The notes below the pieces were generated by a model. It was not told the origin of the DNA and searched no databases. It saw only the letters and a program-made list of their open reading frames with translations. 64,000 nt of DNA from positions 1-64,000 of the forward strand of contig JAKFEW010000021.1 of assembly GCA_036675505.1 (NCBI GenBank). The letters run 5' to 3'. The position numbers and the translations under genes were made by a program. Source of the stretch: JAKFEW01 sp036675505 (GTDB taxonomy: Bacteria > Cyanobacteriota > Sericytochromatia > S15B-MN24 > JAQBPE01). Below are positions 47,757 through 56,837 of the stretch, in pieces (the first letter of the stretch is position 1; each line of letters opens with the position of its first letter).

Positions 47757-50042
47757 CTACGGGGCTTCTTGCAGCGTGACCTTCCGAATCAGGTGGTTGC
47801 CCCGATCCGCCACGAAAATCGCCCCGGCGGCGTCCACGGCCACGCCGCCCGGCTCGCGAAACGTCGCCGAGGCGCCGAGGCCGTTGCTCACGCCCGCGTT
47901 GCCCGAACCGGCCACCGTCGTGACCGTGCCGTCCGCGGCCACACGCCGGACGGCGTGGTTCGAGGCGTCCGCCACCAGCAGGCGACCCTTCGCGTCGAAG
48001 GCCAGGCCGGCCGGATAGGCGAAGCGCGCGACGGCCGACGCGCCGTCGGCGAAGCCGGCCGTGCCGGCCTCACCCGCAAACGTCTCGACAGTGCCGTCGA
48101 GCTTGATGCGCCGGATGCAGTGGTTGCCCTGGTCCGCCACGTAGAGGTCGCCTGCCGCATCGAGGGCCAGGCCCACCGGGTTGCGGAAGGTGGCCGAGGC
48201 CCGGGCGCCGTTGTCCACGCCTTCGGCGCCGGTGCCCGCCCACGTCGTGACCTGGCCGCCGCCGTCGAGCCGGCGGATGCAGTGGCTGAACGTGTCCGCG
48301 ATGAAGACGTTGCCGGCGCCATCGACGGCCAGCCCGTGGGGCTGCGAGAAGCGCGCCGCGAGCGCCGCGCCGTTCGTGAGGCCGGTCTCGCCGTCGCCCG
48401 CGCGCGTCGTCACTGCGGTCGCCGGGTCGGCACCGGCGATCGCCCGCACGCGGTTGTTGATCGTATCGCCGACCAGCAGCGTCGTGCCCGCGAAGGCCAG
48501 GCCGACCGGCGAAGCGAAGCGCGCGGCCACGCCCGCCTGGTCGACGAAGCCGGGGCTCGCCGCCCCCGCCACGGTCGAGACCGTCCCATCCGGCTTGATG
48601 CGCCGCACCCGGTTGCCGGCCCACTCGGCCACGAAGAGGTCGCCGCCGTTCGCGACCAGCCCGAACGGTGCGTTGAACTTGGCGGCGGTGCCGACGCCGT
48701 TGGTGCCGCCGGCCTGCCCGGCGCCTGCAAACGTGGACACCAGGGCGATGAATGGCACGACCTTCACGTTGACCTGGTCCGCGAGGCCGCCGCTCTGCAC
48801 GCGCAGCGTCGAGTCGCCAGCCGCCAGGCCGGTCACGAGGCCGTTCGCCACCCGGATGGCCGGCCCGACCGTGGCCCAATCGACGCCCGGATCCGCGATC
48901 ACCTGGCCCGCGGCGTCCTTCGCCTCGACCGTGAACGGCTGAACGCCGCCAACCAGCACCTGCGGCGACGTCGCCCGCAGCACGAGGCTCTTGAGCACCT
49001 TGAACGGCAAGCCCGCCGCGCCTGCGAGCGGCCCGACCTTCACCGTCACGTCGCCCGAGGCCGCGCCCGCTGGCACCTTGGCGACGATCGTGGTGTCGTT
49101 CACGACCTTCACGTCCTGCGCGGCCGTGCCGGCGAACGCCACCACCGTGGGCAGCGCCCCCGTGCCGAAGCGCGCCCCGTTGATCGTGAGCTCGAAGCCC
49201 TCGCCGCCGCTGGTCGCCGAGAGCGCGGACGGCACGGGCGCCGCCGCATCGAGGGCGAGCTCCGGGGCGCCGGTCTTGAGGCCGCTCTTCACGGCGAGAT
49301 CGAAGATGCGCCCGCTGCCCAGGCCATCCTGCGCCGCGCTGACCGAGAAGGTGCCATCGGGCACGCCCTCGAATTTGTAAAGCCCATCAGCCGCGACCGT
49401 GGCCGTATACGGCGTGCCGGGCAAGCGTACGGCCACCCCGGAGAAATCCGCCAGGGTCGGTGCCTCGGGCGCGGTCACGCGGCCCTCGATGCTGCCGGGC
49501 ACGCGTACGGCGGCCTGCAGGCCGGCCGCCTTCGGCTGGACCTCCGTCAGGAAGCCCTTGAGGTCGGCCTTCACGATCTCGAAGTTGAGCAGCCGGCCTT
49601 CCGCGTCCGCCAGCTTGAAGCGCCCGTTCTCGTCGGTCTTGCCCTCGACCGCGATCGCGCCGTCGCCATCGACGACGAAGCCGCGCACGGTGGCCCCGCT
49701 CACGGGCGCGCCGGTAGGGTCGAGCACCTGGGCGGTATAATCGCCCACCACGGTCGGCGCCGGGGCATCGGCGGGCGCGGTGCTGGTACCGCCCGACGGC
49801 ACGACGATGGGCGTGGCGGGCGCGCCCGGTGTCGGCGTTTCGGAGGGCCCGCGGGTCGAGCGCGGCGACGGCGTGCCCTGGGGGCCCGGCGTGGCCTGGC
49901 GCCCCTTGCCGGTGGAGCCCTTGCCGCCGCCCTTGGCCTCGTCCAGCTCGACAGGCGTCGTCGCCGTCGGCGCGCCGGTGCAAGCGGCGATCACCAACGC
50001 GAGGGCGAGCAACGTCGAGAGGCGCGACGGTCGGATCGACAC
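47757..50042 (-). CDS. NHL-repeat lipoprotein with IPT-like and Ig-like domains
   Basis: 761 residues from a GTG at 50042 with AGGAG seven bases upstream; the lipobox IAAC then lies at a normal distance. After a Pro/Thr/Gly-rich linker come a carboxypeptidase-regulatory-like domain (about 100-200), an IPT/TIG-like domain (SALSATSGGEGFELTINGARFG), a Big2-like Ig domain (FTVEAKDAAGQVIADPGVDW), then about six NHL propeller repeats to the end (LFVAEWAGNRVRRI, VFIADTFSHCIRRL, LYVADQGNHCIRRI, IFVADRGNHLIRKV). Surface-exposed binding protein. Stands convergent to the coiled-coil gene and divergent from the 999-residue lipoprotein. Confidence 0.87.
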   Translation of the reverse strand: MSIRPSRLSTLLALALVIAACTGAPTATTPVELDEAKGGGKGSTGKGRQATPGPQGTPSPRSTRGPSETPTPGAPATPIVVPSGGTSTAPADAPAPTVVGDYTAQVLDPTGAPVSGATVRGFVVDGDGAIAVEGKTDENGRFKLADAEGRLLNFEIVKADLKGFLTEVQPKAAGLQAAVRVPGSIEGRVTAPEAPTLADFSGVAVRLPGTPYTATVAADGLYKFEGVPDGTFSVSAAQDGLGSGRIFDLAVKSGLKTGAPELALDAAAPVPSALSATSGGEGFELTINGARFGTGALPTVVAFAGTAAQDVKVVNDTTIVAKVPAGAASGDVTVKVGPLAGAAGLPFKVLKSLVLRATSPQVLVGGVQPFTVEAKDAAGQVIADPGVDWATVGPAIRVANGLVTGLAAGDSTLRVQSGGLADQVNVKVVPFIALVSTFAGAGQAGGTNGVGTAAKFNAPFGLVANGGDLFVAEWAGNRVRRIKPDGTVSTVAGAASPGFVDQAGVAARFASPVGLAFAGTTLLVGDTINNRVRAIAGADPATAVTTRAGDGETGLTNGAALAARFSQPHGLAVDGAGNVFIADTFSHCIRRLDGGGQVTTWAGTGAEGVDNGARASATFRNPVGLALDAAGDLYVADQGNHCIRRIKLDGTVETFAGEAGTAGFADGASAVARFAYPAGLAFDAKGRLLVADASNHAVRRVAADGTVTTVAGSGNAGVSNGLGASATFREPGGVAVDAAGAIFVADRGNHLIRKVTLQEAP

Positions 50043-50153
50043 CGGAATTCTCCTGGATGGCTCCTTCCATGTTCCCCACGGGCGGGAAACGAACACATGG
50101 CACGGGCGGCGGACATAAGGCCCTAAGCCATATTAGCCCCGACGCGGTGGTAC

Positions 50154-53153
50154 ATGAGCAGCACGATGCCGCGTTCCTCGATCCCCTCCTTGCTCCGCTC
50201 GATCCCGCTGGCGCTGACGTTCGTGCTGCTCGCGGCCTGTTCGCTCGGCCAGCCTGCAGGGACCCGCGAGGTCGTCGTGTCGGGTCGCGGCGACGGCGGC
50301 GGCGTGGTGCCGGCGCAAGGCGTCCCGCCGGCGAAGCGGAGCAACGCGGTCCCGCGCGTCGTCGAGTTGGGGCTCGAGTCGCGACCTGGCGTCACGCCCG
50401 AACAGTTCGCGGTGCTGGACGCAGGCGGTCAGCCGCTCGCAGGCGCGACCGTCGTGATCGGCCCGGAGCGGATGACGACCGACGAGCGCGGCCTCTTCAC
50501 GCTGCCTGCGGCCATGCGTGGTCAGGGCGAAATCCTCGCCGATATCGCGATGGAGGGTCACGTCGGCCGAACGGCCCTGCTGTTGCCGGGCTATGCCATC
50601 CGGCTGAGCCCGATCGAGGACAACCGCACGTTCGTCGGGGCGACGACCGGCGGCGTGGTGCGCAACGGCGACGGCAAGCTCGAGGTGACGATCCCGCCGA
50701 GCGCGCTCGACCGCGACGCCGTCGTGACGGTCACGCGGCTCTACTCGGAGCACGATCACGTCGAGGCGATCCACCCTGGCTACCGCGGCATGAACCCCGG
50801 CCTGCGCGAGCGGCCCTCGCTGGGCAACTACGGCGTCCACGTCGAGATGGGCGGCGCGGCCTTCAAGGCGGACATGGGCGTGAAGGCCCGCTTCCGCATC
50901 GAGGAGCGCCTGGCCCTCGCCATCAAGGCGGGCGTGATCGACATCGGCGACGAGCTGAAGCGCGATGCCGACGGCACGCTCTGGTTCGAGATGCCGATCC
51001 AGGCGGCGATCGGGGCCAAGCTCCCGCCGGGTGGCAAGTCGTACAAGCTCCAGGGCTACGAGTGCCGCACCTATGACGACTACAACGAGGGCTGCGGCAC
51101 CCACTGGAACGGCAGCTGCCGCGAAGAGGACCAGTACCGCGTCCTGAGCGCCAGGGGCAAGCAGCCGCGCCGCGAGCTGCTCCAGTTCATCGGCCCGCCG
51201 GACAACCAGCTCGGGCCGATGAACCACGTCGAGATGCGGCAGCAGCTCGTCGCCAACAACGGCAAGTACGTCAACTTCTACGACTCGGACAAGGACATCG
51301 TCCACAAGGACAAGAAGCAGGACGCGAGCTGCTACGAGTACGTCGAAGATGACGGCTCGATCTCGGGCTCGATGCTGCACAGTTTCGTCATGCGCGGCGA
51401 CAAGAAGCTGCCCGGCGCCGATCGCCAGCCGATCGACGCCTACCAGGCGCCGATCGGCTGGTGCCTGTACCGGCCGCACGGCTGCCCCAAGGAGACCTGC
51501 GAGCCGGGCGCGGTGATCGGCATCCTGGTCGACACGACCGTGGCGAACGACGCGAAGCGGCTGGTCTACGTCATCGGCGGGAACTGCCCGACCGGCGACT
51601 GCGAGCCATGCCCGCCCGAAGGCCCCTGTCCACAGCCCGCGCCGCTCGGCAAGAAGCTGCGCCCGGAGCCCGTCTCACCGACCGGCTACAGCTGCTACGA
51701 GCCCGACATCTGCTCGCCGAACCCCGGCGCCGGCATCACCTGCGAGGGCACCCCCGTGCCGTTTCCTGGCGGCGATGGGGATGGTAACGTCCCGCTCGGC
51801 AAGGATCCGGAAGACATACAGCACTCGCCCGGCCCCTGTGGCAACACCGACCGGTGCTACGACGAGCATGTCGAGCGGGTCTACCACATCTCGCAGTCGA
51901 TCAACGCGCTCGTAAAGTGGTGGAGCGACGATCCGCGCCTCAAAGACAAGCCGGTGCCTGGCGCTGCCGTCGGCTTCGCCCACAAGGGCACGATCAAGCG
52001 CGGGCCCACGCTCTCGGACGCGACCGACGCCAACGGCTATGCGACGGGCGTCGGCATGCAAGGCGCGTTCGGCATCGCCAACGTCTCGCTGCCTTCGGAG
52101 CCCTGGACCTACGGCACCAACGGCACCTACCAGATCGGGTGCGGCCCGGTGCCGCTCTTCGTGGTGAAGAACCGGCCGGTCGTGCAGCTGGTGATGGACG
52201 TGGCCGGCAAGGCCGCGAACGGTCCCTTCCTCTTCAAGAGCAACGTGGGCGACCAGAAGGTGCCGGCCGTGCCCGTCGCGACGATCCCGCTCGACCATTG
52301 CAGCCTCACCGCGGCGAACACGCCGTTCCGGTTCCAGGGCAGCTGGAAGCATGACGCCACCTGCGCGATGGACGTGGAGAGCCCTCAGCTGGACGTGGCC
52401 TGGAACCGCACGGACTACGTGATGAATCCCGTGAAAGTCTGGTTCTCGCGCGAGATCGCGACGGACCTGCGCTACCTGTCCGACGACAACACAGGCCCGA
52501 GCGACCAGGTCCCCCCCGGGCCCTTCCAGTGGGCCGGCAAGGTACCGAGCGGCGCGACGGTCAAGTTCGACCACAAGACCTCGGTGGCGGCCCTGAAGGA
52601 GCCCACGGACCGCGACAAGCTCGAGTTCACCGGCGTGACCGGCTCGGCCAAGACGTGGGGCCTCTCCTTCGCCACCGGCCGCGTGCGCGCGAACGTGACG
52701 GGTCCGGACGGCACGCACTGCGACGGCACGACGAGCTACACGATCCAGAACAACAAGGTCCCGGTCTACATCAATGCGAACCTTCCGCTGATGACGATCG
52801 CCGTCGAGCGCGAGACCGGCGAAGGCAAGCTGCAGATGACCTACAAGCTGCGCCGCTCGGATGGCGTCGGCGGCGACCAGACGCGCACGCTGGAGCTCGA
52901 CCAGCCACGCGGCGGCCAGTGGGAGTTCCACATCCCGGTCGAGGACCCGATCCACCAGCCGTACAGCTGGACGTTCCAGATTCTCGAGATTTGGGGCAAG
53001 GGCGATTGGAGCGACATCCGCATCCTCAGCCCCGGCTCGAACCCCTTCGCGTACGACCCGATCAAGGTGCAGCGTGGCGGCACCTTTGTTTATCCCGGCA
53101 AGTGCTTCGGGATGCTGACGACGCCGAAGTACAAGGCGCCGAAGGCTGGATAA
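50154..53153 (+). CDS. Large cysteine-containing lipoprotein of unknown function
   Basis: 999 residues. Lipoprotein signal with LLAAC near residue 29. Residues about 85-135 form a carboxypeptidase-regulatory-like domain (QPLAGATVVIGPERMTTDER), and 160-280 resemble the ZU5-like/autocleavage-type beta modules (LEVTIPPSALDRDAVVTVT). The middle has Cys clusters (GCPKETCEPG, GNCPTGDCEPCPPEGPC) around Pro-rich loops. The C-terminal 350 residues are beta-rich with no family I recognise. Divergent from the NHL lipoprotein gene, with 111 bases between. Surface or extracellular role likely. Confidence 0.7.
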   Translation: MSSTMPRSSIPSLLRSIPLALTFVLLAACSLGQPAGTREVVVSGRGDGGGVVPAQGVPPAKRSNAVPRVVELGLESRPGVTPEQFAVLDAGGQPLAGATVVIGPERMTTDERGLFTLPAAMRGQGEILADIAMEGHVGRTALLLPGYAIRLSPIEDNRTFVGATTGGVVRNGDGKLEVTIPPSALDRDAVVTVTRLYSEHDHVEAIHPGYRGMNPGLRERPSLGNYGVHVEMGGAAFKADMGVKARFRIEERLALAIKAGVIDIGDELKRDADGTLWFEMPIQAAIGAKLPPGGKSYKLQGYECRTYDDYNEGCGTHWNGSCREEDQYRVLSARGKQPRRELLQFIGPPDNQLGPMNHVEMRQQLVANNGKYVNFYDSDKDIVHKDKKQDASCYEYVEDDGSISGSMLHSFVMRGDKKLPGADRQPIDAYQAPIGWCLYRPHGCPKETCEPGAVIGILVDTTVANDAKRLVYVIGGNCPTGDCEPCPPEGPCPQPAPLGKKLRPEPVSPTGYSCYEPDICSPNPGAGITCEGTPVPFPGGDGDGNVPLGKDPEDIQHSPGPCGNTDRCYDEHVERVYHISQSINALVKWWSDDPRLKDKPVPGAAVGFAHKGTIKRGPTLSDATDANGYATGVGMQGAFGIANVSLPSEPWTYGTNGTYQIGCGPVPLFVVKNRPVVQLVMDVAGKAANGPFLFKSNVGDQKVPAVPVATIPLDHCSLTAANTPFRFQGSWKHDATCAMDVESPQLDVAWNRTDYVMNPVKVWFSREIATDLRYLSDDNTGPSDQVPPGPFQWAGKVPSGATVKFDHKTSVAALKEPTDRDKLEFTGVTGSAKTWGLSFATGRVRANVTGPDGTHCDGTTSYTIQNNKVPVYINANLPLMTIAVERETGEGKLQMTYKLRRSDGVGGDQTRTLELDQPRGGQWEFHIPVEDPIHQPYSWTFQILEIWGKGDWSDIRILSPGSNPFAYDPIKVQRGGTFVYPGKCFGMLTTPKYKAPKAG

Positions 53154-53282
53154 CAAAACCCCAGGTCGAGCCTCAAGTGTCGCTCGCCATCCGCCGATGG
53201 GCTCCATGAGGCTGATCAGCGTCACCGCGCCCCGGCGCCCGGTGAGGCACGATCATAACGCCCCCCATCCGCGAGGAACCCC

Positions 53283-53945
53283 GTGAACCCCGGCATCGGC
53301 AACGCCCTCTCCGCCATCGGCCGCATCCAGCACCGGATCGGCGAGATCCAGACCCGCCTGGGTCAGGTCGGCCCCTCGGCCGGCTTCGACGACGCCCTGT
53401 CGCGGGCCGGCGGGCGCGTGGGCAGCGCCGTCTCAGCCCCCCCCGGCAACCCGGCGACCGGCGGTGCCTCGCCCAAAGGCGCGACCGGCCCCGGCGGCGC
53501 GCTCGGTCCCAACGGCGCGGCGCCCAGCGGCGAGGTGCACCCCAAGGTCTCCGCCGGTGGCACCGCCGCCTTCAAGGACCTGATCGCGGGCGCGGCCGCG
53601 CGCCACGACGTCGACGCCGCGCTCGTGCGGGCGGTCATGGCCGCCGAGTCCGGCGGCAACCCCGAGGCGCGCAGCCCGGTGGGGGCGATCGGCCTCATGC
53701 AGCTGATGCCGGGCACCGCCAAAGACCTCGGCGTGGCCGATGCCGCCGACCCCGCCCAGAACATCGAGGGCGGCACGAAGTACCTGGCCGAGCTCACCAA
53801 GAAATTCGGTCTCGAGCATGGCGTCGCCGCGTACAACGCGGGCCCCGGCGCCGTCGAGAAGTACGGCGGCGTGCCGCCTTACCGCGAGACGCGTGCGTAC
53901 GTCGATCGGGTGATGCGCCTGTACGGCGCCTTCAGCGAGGAATAG
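53283..53945 (+). CDS. Lytic transglycosylase (SLT domain), flagellar cluster
   Basis: 220 residues from a GTG with GAGGA upstream. The first 100 residues are low-complexity Gly/Pro/Ala. The SLT domain (about 100-215) has the catalytic Glu in AVMAAESGGNPEARS, then GAIGLMQLMPGTAKDLGV and GVAAYNAGPGAVEKYGG. Cuts peptidoglycan glycan strands. No signal peptide is seen, so it may be exported through the flagellar apparatus. It begins the flagellar operon, two bases before flgF, and probably replaces the muramidase half missing from the short flgJ here. Confidence 0.9.
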   Translation: MNPGIGNALSAIGRIQHRIGEIQTRLGQVGPSAGFDDALSRAGGRVGSAVSAPPGNPATGGASPKGATGPGGALGPNGAAPSGEVHPKVSAGGTAAFKDLIAGAAARHDVDAALVRAVMAAESGGNPEARSPVGAIGLMQLMPGTAKDLGVADAADPAQNIEGGTKYLAELTKKFGLEHGVAAYNAGPGAVEKYGGVPPYRETRAYVDRVMRLYGAFSEE

Positions 53946-53947
53946 CC

Positions 53948-54724
53948 ATGATCCGCGGTTTGTACACGGCGTCGGCCGGCATGCAGGTCGAACAGATCCG
54001 CCAGGACGTCATCGCCAACAACCTGGCCAACCTCAACACCAGCGGCTTCCGGCGCGATCTCGCGGTGCTCGAGGCGCGCGGGGACATGGCCATCCGCCGC
54101 ACCAACGACCCGCTGAGCGCGGATCCGCTCGCGGCCACGCGCCGCCGCCCGATCGGCGAGATCGGCACGGGCGTGCTGATCAACCGCATCGTGAAGCGGT
54201 TCGAGCAGGGCGTCCTCAAGCAGACCGACGATCCCTTCGACATGGCGCTCGACGGCGACGGCTACTTCACCCTCGCCACCCCGAACGGCGACAAGATCTA
54301 CACGCGCGCCGGCGAATTCACGCGCAACGCCCAGGGCCAGATGTGTTCCAAGGACGGCAACTTGCTGTTGGGCGCCAACGGCCCGATCACGGTCCCGTCT
54401 GGCGCCACGTTCAACGTCTCGAAGGATGGCTTCGTGGGCGTGAACGGCCGCCCGGTGGACCGCATCGCGCTGGCCCGCTTCGATGCCCCCGACCAGGATC
54501 TCGAGAAGGTCGGCGACACGGCCTTCCGCTACCGCGGCGCCGGCGAGCCGCCCGCGTCGACCGCCCAGATCGCCCAGGGGATGATCGAAGGCCCCAACGT
54601 GAACGCCGTGCAGGAAATGGTCGAGATGATCGCCGCCCTGCGCCACTACGAAGCGAACCAGAAGGCCCTGCAGAGCCAGGACGAGACGCTCAGCAAGGCC
54701 GTCAACGAGGTCGCTCGGGGCTAA
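53948..54724 (+). CDS. flgF: Flagellar rod/hook basal-body protein FlgF-like
   Basis: 258 residues. N-terminal rod motif IRGLYTASAGMQVEQIRQDVIANNLANLNTSGFRRD, central FDMALDGDGYFTLATPNGDKIYTRAGEFTRN and C-terminal VNAVQEMVEMIAALRHYEANQ are typical of the FlgF/FlgG family. The order before flgG and the shorter D1 part suggest FlgF (proximal rod). GAGGAA lies before the ATG. Followed by a 153-base gap that contains a candidate sigma-28 promoter. Confidence 0.9.
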   Translation: MIRGLYTASAGMQVEQIRQDVIANNLANLNTSGFRRDLAVLEARGDMAIRRTNDPLSADPLAATRRRPIGEIGTGVLINRIVKRFEQGVLKQTDDPFDMALDGDGYFTLATPNGDKIYTRAGEFTRNAQGQMCSKDGNLLLGANGPITVPSGATFNVSKDGFVGVNGRPVDRIALARFDAPDQDLEKVGDTAFRYRGAGEPPASTAQIAQGMIEGPNVNAVQEMVEMIAALRHYEANQKALQSQDETLSKAVNEVARG

Positions 54725-54749
54725 CCCGATAACTCGGGCTCGGCGGCCC

Positions 54750-54777
54750 TAAAGTCGGCCGCGTGGGGGGCCGATGA
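54750..54777 (+). promoter_or_regulatory. Candidate sigma-28 promoter upstream of flgG
   Basis: TAAAGTC (from 54750) and GCCGATGA (54770-54777) resemble the flagellar sigma-28 consensus TAAA-N15-GCCGATAA, with a spacer of 16 instead of 15. It lies about 100 bases before the flgG start in the only sizeable gap of this operon. Confidence 0.35.
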
Positions 54778-54877
54778 TTGAAAATGATGACTTCCCTGGC
54801 CGGACGGGTGCCCCATACCCGAGGCCGTCGCGCCGCCGACTGATCGACGTGGCGCAGTTCGAAAGGACCGACCGCCC

Positions 54878-55660
54878 ATGATGGGAGCCCTCTGGACCGC
54901 TGCCACCGGCATGCGGGCCCAACAGACCAACATCGACGTCACGTCCAACAACCTCGCGAACGCGAACACCTTCGGCTTCAAGAAGGTCCGCGCCGAGTTC
55001 CAGGACCTGATGTACCGGACCGCCAAGCAGGCCGGCACGCCGATGCAATCAGGCACCCAGACGCCCGTCGGCAACCAGATCGGCATGGGCGTCCACAACT
55101 CGGCCACGTCGCGCATCTTCTCGCAGGGCGATTTCCAGCAGACGGAGCAGCCGCTGGACTGGGTCATCGAGGGCGACGGCTTCTTCCAGATCCAGCTGCC
55201 GGACGGCCAGATCGCCTACACCCGCGACGGCTCGTTCAAGAAGGACGGCAATGGCCAGATCGTCACGAGCGAAGGCATGCTGCTGATCCCCCAGGTGACG
55301 CTGCCGACGAACGCGACGCAGATCAACGTGACGCCGGAGGGTGCCATCACCGTTCAGGTCGGCAACAACAACACGACCGTCGGCCAGGTGACGCTCGCGC
55401 GCTTCATCAACCCCGCGGGCCTCACGGCCGTGGGCAAGAACCTGTTCACCCCGACGGCCGCCTCGGGCGAGCCCGTGGTCAACAGCCCGACCCAGGACGG
55501 GATGGGCGCGATCAAGGTGGGCTTCGTCGAGATGTCGAACGTGAAGGTCGTCGAGGAGATGATCAACCTGATCATCGCCCAGCGCGCCTACGAAGCAAAT
55601 TCGAAGTCCGTCCAGACGTCCGATGAGATGCTCGCGATGGCGAACAACCTGCGCCGGTAA
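54878..55660 (+). CDS. flgG: Flagellar distal rod protein FlgG
   Basis: 260 residues, usual length. Motifs: GALWTAATGMRAQQTNIDVTSNNLANANTFGFKK at the start, DWVIEGDGFFQIQLPDGQ, and the C-terminal VKVVEEMINLIIAQRAYEANSKSVQTSDEML that is the FlgG hallmark. Distal rod of the basal body. ATG at 54878 (a second ATG is adjacent) with AAAGGA about 11 bases upstream. No flgA, flgH or flgI follow, unlike in proteobacteria: flgJ comes next. Confidence 0.95.
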   Translation: MMGALWTAATGMRAQQTNIDVTSNNLANANTFGFKKVRAEFQDLMYRTAKQAGTPMQSGTQTPVGNQIGMGVHNSATSRIFSQGDFQQTEQPLDWVIEGDGFFQIQLPDGQIAYTRDGSFKKDGNGQIVTSEGMLLIPQVTLPTNATQINVTPEGAITVQVGNNNTTVGQVTLARFINPAGLTAVGKNLFTPTAASGEPVVNSPTQDGMGAIKVGFVEMSNVKVVEEMINLIIAQRAYEANSKSVQTSDEMLAMANNLRR

Positions 55661-55666
55661 TAGGCG

Positions 55667-55942
55667 ATGTTGGGACCCATCGGCGCCAAGGCGACGGACG
55701 CGACGGCAGGCACGGCGGAGCAAAAGAAGCTACGCTCGGCCTGCGAGGAGTTCGAGTCGGTCATGCTCGGCATCGTCTTCAAGCAGATGAGCGCGTCCGC
55801 CAAGGGCGGCATGCTCGACCAGAGCGCCGCCAACAAGACCTGGCGGGATATGCTCGAAGACGAGCGGGCCAAGAGCATGGCCAAGGCCGGCGGCATCGGT
55901 CTCGCCGACGCCCTATATCGGGACCTGGTCGATCGGGTATAA
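55667..55942 (+). CDS. flgJ: FlgJ rod-binding domain protein, short form
   Basis: 91 residues: only the N-terminal rod-binding domain (LRSACEEFESVMLGIVFKQM, then GGGL-like NKTWRDMLEDERAKSMAKAGGIGLADALYRDL). The muramidase domain of enterobacterial FlgJ is absent; the SLT protein at 53.3 kb may supply that activity. Starts six bases after flgG. Probably caps or guides assembly of the rod. Confidence 0.9.
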   Translation: MLGPIGAKATDATAGTAEQKKLRSACEEFESVMLGIVFKQMSASAKGGMLDQSAANKTWRDMLEDERAKSMAKAGGIGLADALYRDLVDRV

Positions 55943-55969
55943 CCCTCCTTGGCTGCTGCCAGGGAGGGC
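55943..55969 (+). promoter_or_regulatory. Hairpin covering the ribosome site of yvyF
   Basis: CCCTCCTTGGC (55943-55953) pairs with GCCAGGGAGGG (55958-55968), 11 pairs with one G-U, loop TGCT. The 3' arm contains GGGAGG, the only ribosome site before the ATG at 55972, so the fold would block translation. No T tract follows. Confidence 0.6.
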
Positions 55970-55971
55970 AA

Positions 55972-56418
55972 ATGTCTATCGCCAATTGCACCCGATGTGA
56001 CCGGGTCTTCAAGAAGCTCTTCGATCGCAAGATCTGCCCGGACTGCATCCAGGCCGAGGAAGAGGCGTACCGCCTCGTCGTCGACTTCCTGGATCAGAAC
56101 CCAGGCAGCAACCTCGGCCAGATCGCCGAAGGCGCGGGCGTTGAAGAAGCCCAGATCTTGCGCTTCATCCGCGAAGGGCGCCTGACGCTGCTCGACAAGC
56201 TCGGGGAGGGCGCGCGCGTCGCTTGCCGGCGTTGCGACACCCCGATCGCGAGCGGCCAGTATTGCGGCGCATGCTTCCAGGAAGTCGGAAACGCGCTCCG
56301 CGACTCCGCTCGCGGCGTCGGCGAGGACAAAGAGCGATCCAGCTCACGGATCCGCCACGCAGAAACCCTCGAAGAAAAACGCGGGGGGGATTCAAGTCGG
56401 CGTTCCGACCGCCGATAA
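55972..56418 (+). CDS. Flagellar operon protein YvyF-like, zinc-ribbon ends
   Basis: 148 residues. N-terminal CTRCDRVFKKLFDRKICPDC and C-terminal CRRCDTPIASGQYCGAC are Cys4 zinc ribbons around a helical MerR-like part (DQNPGSNLGQIAEGAGVEEAQILRFIREGRL), the layout of the YvyF/TIGR03826 flagellar operon protein of Bacillus and Clostridia. Its place just before flgM agrees. Family members may regulate flagellar genes; the exact function is not established. The tail is highly charged (Arg/Ser). A hairpin covers its ribosome site. Confidence 0.8.
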   Translation: MSIANCTRCDRVFKKLFDRKICPDCIQAEEEAYRLVVDFLDQNPGSNLGQIAEGAGVEEAQILRFIREGRLTLLDKLGEGARVACRRCDTPIASGQYCGACFQEVGNALRDSARGVGEDKERSSSRIRHAETLEEKRGGDSSRRSDRR

Positions 56419-56536
56419 TACAGATGGAGGCGGTCCGCCATCCGGCTGGAAGTCGGTGAGGACGGGCCCGAGCGGTCGCATCGGCAGAACGCGTAGTGGC
56501 GCTGCGGTGCATCGTCAACGGAAAGAGGTGAGGACC

Positions 56537-56830
56537 GTGCGTATCTCCAACGAGCAGGCCCAGCAAATTCTGGCCGCTCAGGGCGTCAAGGCCCCGAAAG
56601 CGACCAAGGGCGCAGGCGGCCCGGGTCCGGCGGCTCCGTCGGATGCGGTCTCGATGTCGTCCATGGGGCTGGAGATCGGCAAGGCGATGCAGGCCCTGTC
56701 GGGGATTCCCGACATCCGGGCGAGTCGCGTGGCCGAGCTCAAGGCCCAGATCGAAGCAGGCACGTACAACGTGCCCGGCCGTGACATCGCCGAGAGCGTG
56801 TTGCGCCGGGCTGCCGACCAACTCCTCTAG
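56537..56830 (+). CDS. flgM: Anti-sigma-28 factor FlgM
   Basis: 97 residues from a GTG at 56537 (VRISNEQAQQIL), preceded by AGAGGTGAGG; an upstream in-frame ATG adds 27 unrelated residues. The N-terminal part is Gly/Pro/Ala-rich and likely disordered; the C-terminal part (RASRVAELKAQIEAGTYNVPGRDIAESVLRRA) is the conserved sigma-28-binding segment. It keeps FliA/SigD inactive until it is exported through the finished hook. The sigma gene is not in this window. Confidence 0.88.
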   Translation: MRISNEQAQQILAAQGVKAPKATKGAGGPGPAAPSDAVSMSSMGLEIGKAMQALSGIPDIRASRVAELKAQIEAGTYNVPGRDIAESVLRRAADQLL

Positions 56831-56837
56831 GTCTGCC

